A stretch of DNA of 19,721 nucleotides from JAJRZX01 sp964472295. Lineage in GTDB: Bacteria; Desulfobacterota; GWC2-55-46; JADFVP01. The position numbers and the translations under genes were made by a program. The stretch covers positions 1 through 19,721 of the forward strand of contig CAYYJQ010000036.1 in NCBI GenBank assembly GCA_964472295.1, written 5' to 3'. This document shows, piece after piece, positions 12,397 through 19,721 of the stretch; within the stretch, counting starts at the first letter, position 1, and every line of letters starts with the position of its first letter. The notes beneath the pieces are model-generated. The model worked only from the letters and a program-made list of their open reading frames with translations. It did no database searches and had not been told where the DNA came from.

Positions 12397-14738
12397 TTGA
12401 GCAAAGGCAGTAAGGCAGTAACAGACAAGGCGGTACTGGGCTTCATGGAGGAGATGAGCAGTAAACTCCAGAGGCCCGTATCCATGCGCGAACTTACAAA
12501 GGTATTCTGCGTGCCAGCGGATAAGAGGTCGGCCTTCAAGGCCCGTATACGGCGCATGGTCTCCGAAGGCGTACTCGTAAAGGTGAGGGGCGGAAGATAC
12601 GGCCTTGCCGCCAAGATGAACCTCGTAACTGGCACGCTCCAGTGTCATCCCGATGGTTTCGGCTTTGTAATACCAGAAAAAACCGGCGAGCCCGGCATAG
12701 TGGAATCCGACGTATTCATAGGGAGGCGGCGTTTTTCCGGGGCCATGCACAACGACACTGTCGTGGCCCGCGTAGAGGGCGTAAAGGAGGGCGGAAAGCG
12801 CGAGGGCAGGGTCATAAGGGTCCTCCGGCGCGCCAACAAGANNNNNNNNNNNNNNNNNNNNNNNNNNNNNNNNNNNNNNNNNNNNNNNNNNNNNNNNNNN
12901 NNNNNNNNNNNNNNNNNNNNNNNNNNNNNNNNNNNNNNNNNGAGGGCGGAAAGCGCGAGGGCAGGGTCATAAGGGTCCTCCGGCGCGCCAACAAGACCCT
13001 TGTGGGAAGGATTTACCGCGAGAAGGCCCTCTGCGAGCTCGTGCCCGCTGAGGAGAGGATACTTGAGAGGATTATAATACCTGACGGCTGCGACTCAAAG
13101 GCCCCTGGGGGCGCCGTGGTGGAGGTGGAGATAACAAAGTGGCCCACAAAGCACTCCGCGGCCATGGCACGGGTCATCGAGGTCCTCGGAGACCCCGACG
13201 ACCCTGACGTGGAGGCAGGGATAATCCTCAAGAAATACGGTCTCTCATCGCGCTTTGGCCGCGCCGTCACAGAAGAGGCCCGCCTCGTTGCCAGGGAGGT
13301 GGAAGAAGGAGACCTCGCGGGACGAAGAGACTTAAGAGACAAACTCATTGTCACCATAGACGGCGAGACTGCAAAGGACTTTGACGACGCCGTTGGCATA
13401 GAGAGGCTCGCGCACGACGGATATCGCCTCTTTGTCTCCATAGCCGATGTAAGCCACTACGTTCGCGAGGGAAGCCGCCTCGATGAAGAGGCCCTCGCGC
13501 GCGGGACAAGCGTCTATTTCCCTGACCGCTGCGTACCCATGCTCCCCGAGACCCTCTCAAACGGCATCTGCAGCCTCAGGCCGGGTGAGGTCCGCCTTAC
13601 CATGACGGCTGAGCTGGAGTTCAACAGGAACGGCACAGTAGTCAAAAGCGCCTTTTACAGGAGCGTCATCGAGAGCAAACGTCGCCTTACCTACACCGAG
13701 GTAAAGGACGCCCTCGAAGGCGGCGGGGAAAAAGCCCTCCCAAGGGACCTTGCCGCCGCCCTTGATGTGATGCGCGAACTTGCCGAAAAACTCACGAAAA
13801 AGAGGGTAAAGAACGGGAGCATAGACTTTGATCTCCCCGAGCCGCAGATAATAATCGATATAAACGGCACTGTAGAGGACATCGTCCGCTCGGAGCGTAA
13901 CATCGCCCACAGGCTCATAGAAGAGTTCATGCTCGCGGCCAACAGGGCCGTTGCAGGCGAGTTCAAGCGCGCGAAACTCCCCTTTCTATACCGCGTCCAC
14001 GAGCCCCCTGACTCCGAGAGCATCGATTCCTTCCGCGAGTTCATCTCCGAGTTCGGCCTTGCCATGGAGAGCGACGCCAAGGGGCCGCGGGCCTTTCAGA
14101 AGGTGCTTCAGGCCGTGCAGGGAAGGCCCGAGGAAAAGCTCGTGACACTCATGCTCCTCCGTTCCATGAAGCAGGCCCAGTACAGCGAAAAACCTGCCGG
14201 CCACTTTGGCCTTGCCTTTCGCGACTACACGCACTTCACATCTCCCATACGGCGCTACCCTGACCTCGTAGTGCACAGGCTCCTGAAGCTCCTCATTGCC
14301 CATAGGTATAAAGAGAAAGAAGAGGAACGCATGGCCGCCCTGCTTCCAGACATCGCAAGGCTCACCTCGGCAAGGGAACGCAAGGCCATGGAGGCCGAAC
14401 GCGAGGTCGTGGACCTCAAGAAGGCCCAGTTCATGAAGGACAAGGTTGGCCTTGAGTACGATGGCATAGTCTCGGGTGTGACAAGTTTCGGCCTCTTCGT
14501 GGAGCTGGAAGAATATTTTGTCGAGGGTCTTGTGCACGTCTCGACCCTCCTTGACGACTATTATGTCTTTGATGAAAAAAAGCATATCCTCAGGGGTGAA
14601 CACACCAAGAAGGGCTACAGGGTCGGCGTGCGCGTCAAGGTGAGCATCGAAAAGGTGGACCTTGGCAGACGACGCATAGACCTCGCCCTCGTTACAGACC
14701 AGAAGAAGAACAAGAGGGGAAGGAGAAGGCGGAAATGA
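12397..14738 (+). CDS. rnr: ribonuclease R (interrupted by an assembly gap)
   Basis: RNase R is a processive 3'-5' exoribonuclease that degrades structured RNA. The start is TTG at 12397, with GAGGAG 7 nt upstream and directly after the Dabb stop codon. Frame is lost across the Ns at 12842-12941, but the 55 nt before the gap (12787-12841) are repeated exactly after it (12942-12996). Removing 155 nt gives one 728-aa protein. In that numbering there is an N-terminal winged helix (about 8-70), cold-shock-like domains (about 75-240), the RNB catalytic domain with TIDGETAKDFDDAV (D270, D276, D278, D279), an S1 domain (about 632-712) and a basic tail KKNKRGRRRRK. The length is a little under that of proteobacterial RNase R. 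The gene is therefore intact in the organism. Confidence 0.95.
12787..12841 (+). repeat. 55-nt contig-end overlap, left copy (artefact)
   Basis: The sequence directly before the N run is identical to 12942-12996 directly after it. A match of exactly 55 nt at both contig ends is what a k-mer assembler leaves when two contigs overlap but are joined with a default gap. It is not a biological repeat. Confidence 0.92.
12842..12941. other. assembly gap of 100 Ns inside rnr
   Basis: One hundred Ns is the usual placeholder for a gap of unknown size. Because the flanks overlap by 55 nt, the true gap is probably zero and the whole 155 nt (Ns plus one overlap copy) should be removed; doing so restores the rnr reading frame. 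Confidence 0.95.
12942..12996 (+). repeat. 55-nt contig-end overlap, right copy (artefact)
   Basis: This is the second copy of 12787-12841. Both encode the same residues of RNase R (EGGKREGRVIRVLRRANK region), in different frames of the present scaffold. Confidence 0.92.
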
Positions 14739-16420
14739 GAACCCTGAGGGCGCATATGGCCTACAGGAACATAAAGAGGCTGCGCCATATTGTGGGAGTC
14801 TTCCTGAGGCACGGCTTTCAGCCCCTCATGGAGCGGCTCCATATAACGCGCCTCATTTCCATTCCCGCGAGGCTCGCGGGCAGGCGCCACGCCCGCGAAA
14901 AAGAATTCCTCAGTGAGCCCCAGCGCCTGCGCCTCGCCCTTGAAGACCTTGGACCCACATTCATAAAGGTGGGTCAGATTCTCTCCACCAGGCCCGACCT
15001 CCTGCCCGCCGAGTATATCGTGGAACTCCTGAAACTCCAGGACAGCATACCGCCGGTGGCCTTTTCCGAGGTAGCCCGCGTCATAGAGGGTGAACTCAAG
15101 AAACCCTGGGACAAACTCTTCAGGGATATAGAGCGGGAGCCCATTGCCGCGGCCTCCATTGCCCAGGTCCACAGGGCCGTTACAGCATCGGGCAGCGAGG
15201 TGGTCATAAAGGTTCAGAGGCCGGGCATAGAGGATACCATTGCAACGGATATTTCCATCCTCAGATACTTTGCAGGCCTCCTTGCCCGTCACGTCCCAGA
15301 GAGCCAGCACTATGACCCCGAGGGCGTTGCCGATGAGATAAGTTCCATAATACAGAAAGAACTTAACTTCAACCTCGAGGCAGGCTTTACCGAGAAATTC
15401 CGCGAAAACTTCGCAGACGACCCGCGAGTCGAGATACCGGGCGTGTACTGGGACCTCTCGGCAAAACGGGTGCTCACCATGGACCGTGTCAGCGGCATCA
15501 AGGTGAACCGTGTCGACGAACTTGACGCAAGGGGCATTGACAGGGAAAAGATAGCCCTCCTCCTCCTCGATGTCTTCTTTAAAGAGGTCTTTGAGCTCGG
15601 GCTCTTTCACGGAGACCTGCACTCGGGCAACATATTTGTCATAAGCGACGAGAAGATAGCCCTTGTGGACTTCGGCATAGTGGGCAGAGTGGACCGTGCC
15701 ATGCAACACGACCTTGCCGACATTCTCGTAAGCCTCATACGCGAGGACTTCGAGGCCATCACAAAGGCATACCTCCGCATGGGCATACTGCCCGATGATA
15801 TCGACAAACCAAGGTTCAAAAAGGACTACGCGGACACCATGATGAATTACCTCGGAAGGCCCGTCCGTGACGTGCGCTTCGGAGAACTCCTAATGGACCA
15901 CGTGAGACTCGCGGCGCGTCATCACGTAAGGCTCCCCAGCGAGTTCATCCTCTTTGATAAATGCGTAATAGAGCTTGAGGGACTCACACGGCTCCTCGCC
16001 CCTACTATCAATATCGTGGAGGCAAGCGAGCCCTATGCCATGAAACTCTTCAAGAAAAAACTTGACCCCCGTTTTGTAATGGAGGAGACACTTACGACAC
16101 TCTCCGAGTACAAGGGCCTCTTCAAGGAATTCCCCCATCGGGCGGCGAGCATAATGGAGGAACTCTCCGAGGGCAGAATGAGGATAGAGTTCCTGCACAG
16201 GGGACTTGACAGCTTCATGCGCGAGATGGACAGGTCGAGTAACCGCCTTACCTTCGGGCTCATCATATCGGCCCTGGTCATTGCCTCGGCCCTTGTAATA
16301 ACCTCGGGGGTAAAGCCCACAGTATTCGGCTACCCGGCCATCGGCATACTGGGCTTTGTCGTGGCCTCGTGCCTGGGGCTCTGGCTCGTTATCCAGATAC
16401 TACGGTCAGGAAAACTATAA
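14735..16420 (+). CDS. ubiB: UbiB/ABC1-family atypical kinase
   Basis: UbiB-family proteins are kinase-like ATPases linked to quinone or other isoprenoid lipid metabolism. The 561-aa protein has the family hallmarks: KVGQ (K78-Q81), the alanine-rich loop AAAS (138-141) in place of the glycine-rich loop, VIKVQRP (K159), the catalytic HGDLHSGN (292-299) and DFG (312-314). The C-terminus has two membrane helices (about 505-524 and 533-555), anchoring it in the inner membrane. The ATG overlaps the rnr stop as ATGA, and a purine-rich GGAGAAGG stretch precedes it. No other quinone biosynthesis gene is in the window, so the lipid it serves, ubiquinone or menaquinone, cannot be told. Confidence 0.94.
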   Translation: MRTLRAHMAYRNIKRLRHIVGVFLRHGFQPLMERLHITRLISIPARLAGRRHAREKEFLSEPQRLRLALEDLGPTFIKVGQILSTRPDLLPAEYIVELLKLQDSIPPVAFSEVARVIEGELKKPWDKLFRDIEREPIAAASIAQVHRAVTASGSEVVIKVQRPGIEDTIATDISILRYFAGLLARHVPESQHYDPEGVADEISSIIQKELNFNLEAGFTEKFRENFADDPRVEIPGVYWDLSAKRVLTMDRVSGIKVNRVDELDARGIDREKIALLLLDVFFKEVFELGLFHGDLHSGNIFVISDEKIALVDFGIVGRVDRAMQHDLADILVSLIREDFEAITKAYLRMGILPDDIDKPRFKKDYADTMMNYLGRPVRDVRFGELLMDHVRLAARHHVRLPSEFILFDKCVIELEGLTRLLAPTINIVEASEPYAMKLFKKKLDPRFVMEETLTTLSEYKGLFKEFPHRAASIMEELSEGRMRIEFLHRGLDSFMREMDRSSNRLTFGLIISALVIASALVITSGVKPTVFGYPAIGILGFVVASCLGLWLVIQILRSGKL

Positions 16421-16438
16421 ACCCCGGTGCGCGCTGAT

Positions 16439-17374
16439 ATGAAGGTCCTGAGAAGAGAGTCCGCTTTTGTTAGTTCAAGCCGTCCGGTCATTACACTTGG
16501 AAACTTTGACGGCATACACCTTGGGCATCAGAAGATACTCAAGAACGTTGTAACAAGGGCCCGTACCCTTGGGGCCCCGGCCCTTGTATATACCTTTGAC
16601 CCCCATCCCCTGAAGGTGGTGGCCCCGGAAAAGTGCCCGCCCCTCATCCTCTCCATGGAGGACAAGAAGGCACTCATGGAGGCGGCGGGGGTGGACTACC
16701 TTGTCCTTGCCAGCTTCACAAGGGCCCTTGCGGCCATGGCGCCCGAGGACTTTGCAAAGAAGGTCATCGCAGGGGCCCTGAAGGCAAGGGAGGTCCTTGT
16801 GGGCGAGAACTTTTCCTTCGGAAGGGGGAGGAGTGGCTCTGTAGAGCGCCTCAAGGAACTGGGGCAAGACCTTGGCTTCAGTGTAGAGGCCGTGCCCCCC
16901 TGCAGGAGCGGCGGCTCTGTGGTGAGCAGTTCGCGCATCCGGGCGCTCATCACCACGGGCGAGGTAAGAAAGGCGTCAACACTTCTTGGCCGGGCCTACT
17001 TCTTAAGGGGCCGCGTGGTCAGGGGCGAGGCCATGGGAAGAAAACTCGGTTTTCCAACGGCCAATATCGAGCCGTCGTCAGAACTTGTCCCGGGAAACGG
17101 CGTCTACGCGGCCATTGCCCGCATCAAGGGCAGTCCTCACAGGGCCATGGTGAACATCGGCACACGGCCAACCTTCAACGGGTGTCACAGGACCATAGAG
17201 GTCCATGTACTGAACTTTGGAGAGAACATCTACGGAAGGGAGATCTCCGTAGAGTTCATCAGAAGGCTTCGTGACGAGAAGGCCTTCTCCGATAGAGAGG
17301 CCCTCATAAGACAGATGGAGAAGGACCGGCTTGGCGCGGAGAAGGTTCTTTCAAGGGAGGATTTCAAGCCATGA
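16439..17374 (+). CDS. ribF: bifunctional riboflavin kinase/FAD synthetase RibF
   Basis: RibF phosphorylates riboflavin to FMN and adenylates FMN to FAD. From the ATG at 16439 it has 311 residues. The FAD synthetase half has GNFDGIHLGH (21-30), TFDPHP (52-57) and VSSSRIR (162-168). The riboflavin kinase half has GRKLGFPTANI (200-210), NGVYAA (220-225), NIGTRPTFNG (239-248) and the catalytic region around E254 (IEVHVLNF). A GTG at 16427 would add MRAD; neither start has a clear Shine-Dalgarno, and family members usually begin MKVLR-like, so 16439 is preferred. It follows ubiB by 18 bp, and its stop overlaps the aroE start (ATGA). Confidence 0.96.
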   Translation: MKVLRRESAFVSSSRPVITLGNFDGIHLGHQKILKNVVTRARTLGAPALVYTFDPHPLKVVAPEKCPPLILSMEDKKALMEAAGVDYLVLASFTRALAAMAPEDFAKKVIAGALKAREVLVGENFSFGRGRSGSVERLKELGQDLGFSVEAVPPCRSGGSVVSSSRIRALITTGEVRKASTLLGRAYFLRGRVVRGEAMGRKLGFPTANIEPSSELVPGNGVYAAIARIKGSPHRAMVNIGTRPTFNGCHRTIEVHVLNFGENIYGREISVEFIRRLRDEKAFSDREALIRQMEKDRLGAEKVLSREDFKP

Positions 17375-18246
17375 GGATAACCGCGGCCACGGGCGCCCTT
17401 GCCATCTTCGGCGACCCTGTGAGCCACTCCATCTCCCCGGTGATGCAGGGGGCGGCCATCGAGGCCGCGGGCCTTGACATGGTGTACCTTGCCTTCAGGG
17501 TCGCGCCCGCCGGGCTTGGCCGCGCAGTCGAGGCCATCCGCGTCCTTGGAATAGGCGGCGTAAATATCACCATACCCCATAAAGAACATGTCATGGAGTT
17601 TCTCGACGAAGCCGACGAGACGGCCCGGGCCCTTGGCGCCGTCAATACCATCGAAAATAAGAACGGAAGGCTACGCGGCCATAATACCGACGCCGAGGGT
17701 TTTGTAATAAGCCTTGAAGAAGAGACGGGTCTTGACCCCCGTGGCCGCACTTCCCTTGTCATTGGCGCCGGGGGCGCGGCCAGGGCCGTTGTCTATGGAC
17801 TTGCCTCAAGGGGCGCCGAGCGCGTGCTCATTGCCAACAGGACAACCGCGCGGGCAGAGGCCCTCTGCAAGGAACTCTCTCCCGCCTGTCCTGGCGCGGC
17901 CCTTGAAGCAGTGCCCCTCAACGGGAAAGAGATAGGGGGGCTCCTTGAAAAAACCGACATCCTCGTAAACGCCACATCCCTTGGCATGAAGGGGCGCGGA
18001 AAACTCGACCTTCCACTTAAAGACCTTAAAAAAGACGCCGTTGTCTCTGACATCGTGTATACGCCCATGGAGACAGGCCTTCTGAAAGAGGCCGCCGCGC
18101 TTGGCCTTGCCACGCATCATGGCCTCGGAATGCTCGTTGGCCAGGGGGCGCTGAGTTTCGAGATATGGACGGGCAAGAAGGCACCCATTGACGTAATGAG
18201 AGAGGCCGCGCTCAAGGCCCTTGGACAGAGGCCTGCCAGAAGATGA
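17371..18246 (+). CDS. aroE: shikimate dehydrogenase AroE
   Basis: AroE reduces 3-dehydroshikimate to shikimate with NADPH in the aromatic amino acid pathway. The 291-aa protein shows the substrate serines in SHSISPVM (18-25), the catalytic lysine K71 in NITIPHK, N92 in AVNTI, D107 in GHNTDAEGF, the nucleotide loop GAGGAAR (132-138) with NRT after the second strand, and GLGMLVGQGALSFEIWTG near the end. MQGAA replaces the common MHNAA after the serine motif, a mild variation. Start and stop overlap neighbours by 4 bp each (ATGA), so it is translationally coupled to ribF and lpxH. YdiB/quinate-type dehydrogenases are less likely. Confidence 0.96.
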   Translation: MRITAATGALAIFGDPVSHSISPVMQGAAIEAAGLDMVYLAFRVAPAGLGRAVEAIRVLGIGGVNITIPHKEHVMEFLDEADETARALGAVNTIENKNGRLRGHNTDAEGFVISLEEETGLDPRGRTSLVIGAGGAARAVVYGLASRGAERVLIANRTTARAEALCKELSPACPGAALEAVPLNGKEIGGLLEKTDILVNATSLGMKGRGKLDLPLKDLKKDAVVSDIVYTPMETGLLKEAAALGLATHHGLGMLVGQGALSFEIWTGKKAPIDVMREAALKALGQRPARR

Positions 18247-18950
18247 AGATAATATTTCTTGCCGACGCGCACCTTAAGGGCGAGGGCGAGGGAGCGGAAA
18301 CCAACCTAATCGCCTTTCTTGACTCCCTCGACGACTTAGACTGCCTTGTTATCCTTGGCGACCTCTTCGACTTCTGGACAGGTGGAAACTCCGTGGCAAG
18401 ACGCCGCTACAGCGCCGTGCTCCACGCCCTTGAAAAAGTAGCAGGACGGGGCACAAGGATAATCTACGTCGAGGGAAACCACGACTTTTTAATGGGACCC
18501 TTCTTTACGGAAAGACTCAAGGCCCGTGTCATAAAAGAGGCCGAGGAGGTCACCCTTGACAACAAAAAATTCTACCTCGCCCACGGCGACACCGTCTCCA
18601 TGACAGACGGGTACAGACGGTGGCGGGGTTTTCTCCGCTCGCCCGTCTATGGGGCCCTTACCTCGGCCATGCCCTCAAGCATGGTCTGGAATATCGCCAT
18701 GCGCCTCTCGGGCAGGAGCAGGTCTTACAATACAAAAGGCCGGGCACTTGACAACAGCCTTAAAGAGTTCGCGAAGACGAAACTCGCTGAAGGCGCGGAC
18801 TTCGTGGTCATGGCGCACTCACACCTCGCTGGTGTCCATGAATTAAAAGACGGCACCTACGCCAACCCCGGCGGCTGGCAGGGAGAAAGAACATACCTTG
18901 AATATGAAAATGGAAAAATGAGAGTAAAAAAATACAGGAGAAAAAGATAA
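18243..18950 (+). CDS. lpxH: UDP-2,3-diacylglucosamine hydrolase LpxH (calcineurin-like phosphoesterase)
   Basis: LpxH cleaves UDP-2,3-diacylglucosamine to lipid X in lipid A synthesis at the inner membrane surface. The 235-aa protein has the metallophosphoesterase motifs in order: DAH (D8, H10), GDLFDFW (39-45), GNHD (78-81), HGD (114-116) and AHSH (191-194). The FDFW stretch and the length match LpxH rather than general phosphatases. The last motif is usually GHTH or GHSH; here the glycine is alanine, while both histidines are kept. The C-terminus is basic (KKYRRKR). It overlaps aroE by 4 bp and closes the plus-strand run. It is the main evidence for a lipid A outer membrane. Confidence 0.88.
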   Translation: MKIIFLADAHLKGEGEGAETNLIAFLDSLDDLDCLVILGDLFDFWTGGNSVARRRYSAVLHALEKVAGRGTRIIYVEGNHDFLMGPFFTERLKARVIKEAEEVTLDNKKFYLAHGDTVSMTDGYRRWRGFLRSPVYGALTSAMPSSMVWNIAMRLSGRSRSYNTKGRALDNSLKEFAKTKLAEGADFVVMAHSHLAGVHELKDGTYANPGGWQGERTYLEYENGKMRVKKYRRKR

Positions 18951-19010
18951 GAAAAGAAGGTGGATGGACCCGGCTTTGCTGGTAAAAAAAAGAAAAAAAT
19001 GGAAGAGAAA

Positions 19011-19031
19011 TATGCGGGCGAAGCCCGCATA
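19011..19031. terminator. bidirectional hairpin between convergent lpxH and nitroreductase genes
   Basis: TATGCGGGC, GAA, GCCCGCATA is a perfect 9-bp stem, another member of the GC-rich palindrome family. It sits 60 bp after lpxH and 65 bp beyond the nitroreductase stop. Only weak A/T runs flank it, so its role as a terminator is likely by position rather than proven by a T-tract. Confidence 0.55.
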
Positions 19032-19044
19032 TAAAAAGATCGCG

Positions 19045-19066
19045 CTTTCTTTTGGAAAAAAGAAAG
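19045..19066. repeat. CTTTCTTTT hairpin
   Basis: CTTTCTTTT (19045-19053) and AAAAGAAAG (19058-19066) pair around GGAA. The same palindrome occurs at 6323-6346, and partial versions lie near 1980-1991 and 4943-4955, each time close to a GC-rich hairpin. Confidence 0.7.
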
Positions 19067-19096
19067 TGGGAGAGAAGCCGGAGGCCTTGCCCTTTT

Positions 19097-19702
19097 TTAC
19101 TCGAAGCGGTTTTTTATGACAACCTCGTCAAGTCCGAGCTGACCTCCTCGCGGCCAGGGCTCTTTCGCGGCCTTTCCAATGGCAACGAACATGGCGATTA
19201 CATGGTCTTTGGGAAGGTTAATAAGAGCGCCCACTTTCTCAAAATCAAAGCCGTCCATTGGGCAGGAGTCATATCCCATGGCCTTGGCGGCGAGCATCAA
19301 GGTCTGGGCCGCAATGCCGCAACTCCTCATGGCCTCGTCCCTCTGCACCCCCTCTCTTCCGCGGTAATATGCGTCAATGGCCGGAAGGATGAACTGCCTT
19401 ATCTCCTCTGGCGCATTGGCCCAGTACCTCTCGGCCTTCCTTTCCCATGCCTTTAGGTCCGCCGTGAGGATTATAAGGAGGGACGCGTCCGTTACCTGGG
19501 CCTGGTCCCAGGCCGCGGCCCGTATTTCTTTTCTGAGGTCCCTATCCGTAACCACGACAAAACGCCAGTTCTGTATATTGAAGGCCGTTGGCGAGAGCAC
19601 GGCAAGAGAGAGGAGCAGGCGCACCTCATCCTCGGTCATGCGGTGAGTAGGGTCATAGGACTTTACGGCGCGGCGGGCGCGTATGGCCTCGAGTGTATCC
19701 AC
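19097..19702 (-). CDS. nitroreductase family protein
   Basis: The 201-aa protein belongs to the FMN-dependent nitroreductase family, dimeric oxidoreductases using NAD(P)H. It has the N-terminal phosphate-binding arginines in RARRAVKSYD (8-17), the cofactor-proximal SPTAFNIQNWRFVVV (37-51), and the MGYDSCPMDGFD segment (142-153), followed by a VAIGKAAKEPWPRG end typical of the group. The start is GTG at 19702, with AAGGAG 6 nt upstream at the window edge. The natural substrate cannot be read from the sequence; family members reduce nitroaromatics, quinones or enones. It faces lpxH and appears to be a separate unit. Confidence 0.93.
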   Translation of the reverse strand: MDTLEAIRARRAVKSYDPTHRMTEDEVRLLLSLAVLSPTAFNIQNWRFVVVTDRDLRKEIRAAAWDQAQVTDASLLIILTADLKAWERKAERYWANAPEEIRQFILPAIDAYYRGREGVQRDEAMRSCGIAAQTLMLAAKAMGYDSCPMDGFDFEKVGALINLPKDHVIAMFVAIGKAAKEPWPRGGQLGLDEVVIKNRFE

Positions 19703-19721
19703 TTTTTTCTCCTTTTTTTCA

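Noticed and set aside
12787..12996. 55-bp direct repeat as a biological duplication or attachment site
   Set aside because: It flanks exactly 100 Ns and its removal restores the rnr frame, so it is a contig overlap.
14615..15709. 364-codon minus-strand open frame opposite ubiB
   Set aside because: Shadow of a well-supported gene with no recognisable domain.

Overview
The window is about 19.7 kb of GC-rich chromosomal DNA from a Gram-negative bacterium. LpxH (lipid A), Lgt (lipoproteins) and a UbiB-type kinase point that way. Short ThiC, HydG-type chemistry, many ATA/AGG codons and several TTG/GTG starts would fit an uncultured Nitrospirota- or Desulfobacterota-like lineage, but that placement is only a guess. 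The run of exactly 100 Ns at 12842-12941, flanked by a duplicated 55-base sequence, shows that this is a scaffolded draft, probably metagenomic, assembly.

Layout. (1) 1-55: the end of a tRNA-Thr(CGT) on the minus strand with a good sigma70-type promoter. (2) 209-1684, plus: a diguanylate cyclase with a degenerate receiver, a GAF domain and an intact GGEEF domain. (3) 1685-2106: an intergenic region made of consecutive hairpins, including copy A of a 139-bp repeat. (4) 2107-8182, minus: a thiamine operon. It has a sigma70 promoter, a TPP riboswitch, an intrinsic terminator, a HydG-type radical SAM tyrosine lyase, thiS, thiG, lgt, thiE and thiC. Copy B of the 139-bp repeat lies, inverted, between thiG and lgt. 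(5) 8335-11524, minus: an ANTAR response regulator with its own promoter, preceded by a three-gene surface-glycosylation module (GT2 glycosyltransferase, DUF2304 small membrane protein, polytopic GT-C-like protein). (6) 11598-11685: tRNA-Leu(CAG), minus, followed by about 420 bp without a recognisable gene. (7) 12105-18950, plus: a tightly packed run of Dabb protein, rnr, ubiB, ribF, aroE and lpxH, mostly with ATGA overlaps. rnr is split by the N gap. Collapsing the duplicated 55 bases plus the Ns (155 nt) restores one continuous 728-aa frame. (8) 19097-19702, minus: a nitroreductase convergent with lpxH.

How the genes work together. The thi operon supplies both halves of thiamine phosphate: ThiC makes the pyrimidine, ThiG with ThiS and a tyrosine lyase makes the thiazole, and ThiE joins them. 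TPP sensed by the leader shuts the operon down. The most unusual point is that the tyrosine lyase has the C-terminal CX2CX22C cluster motif of the hydrogenase maturase HydG rather than the plain ThiH architecture. The second is the pair of four-hairpin repeats. Each lies just downstream of a stop codon in the same sense as the upstream gene, and each is followed about 29 nt later by a GC-rich hairpin.
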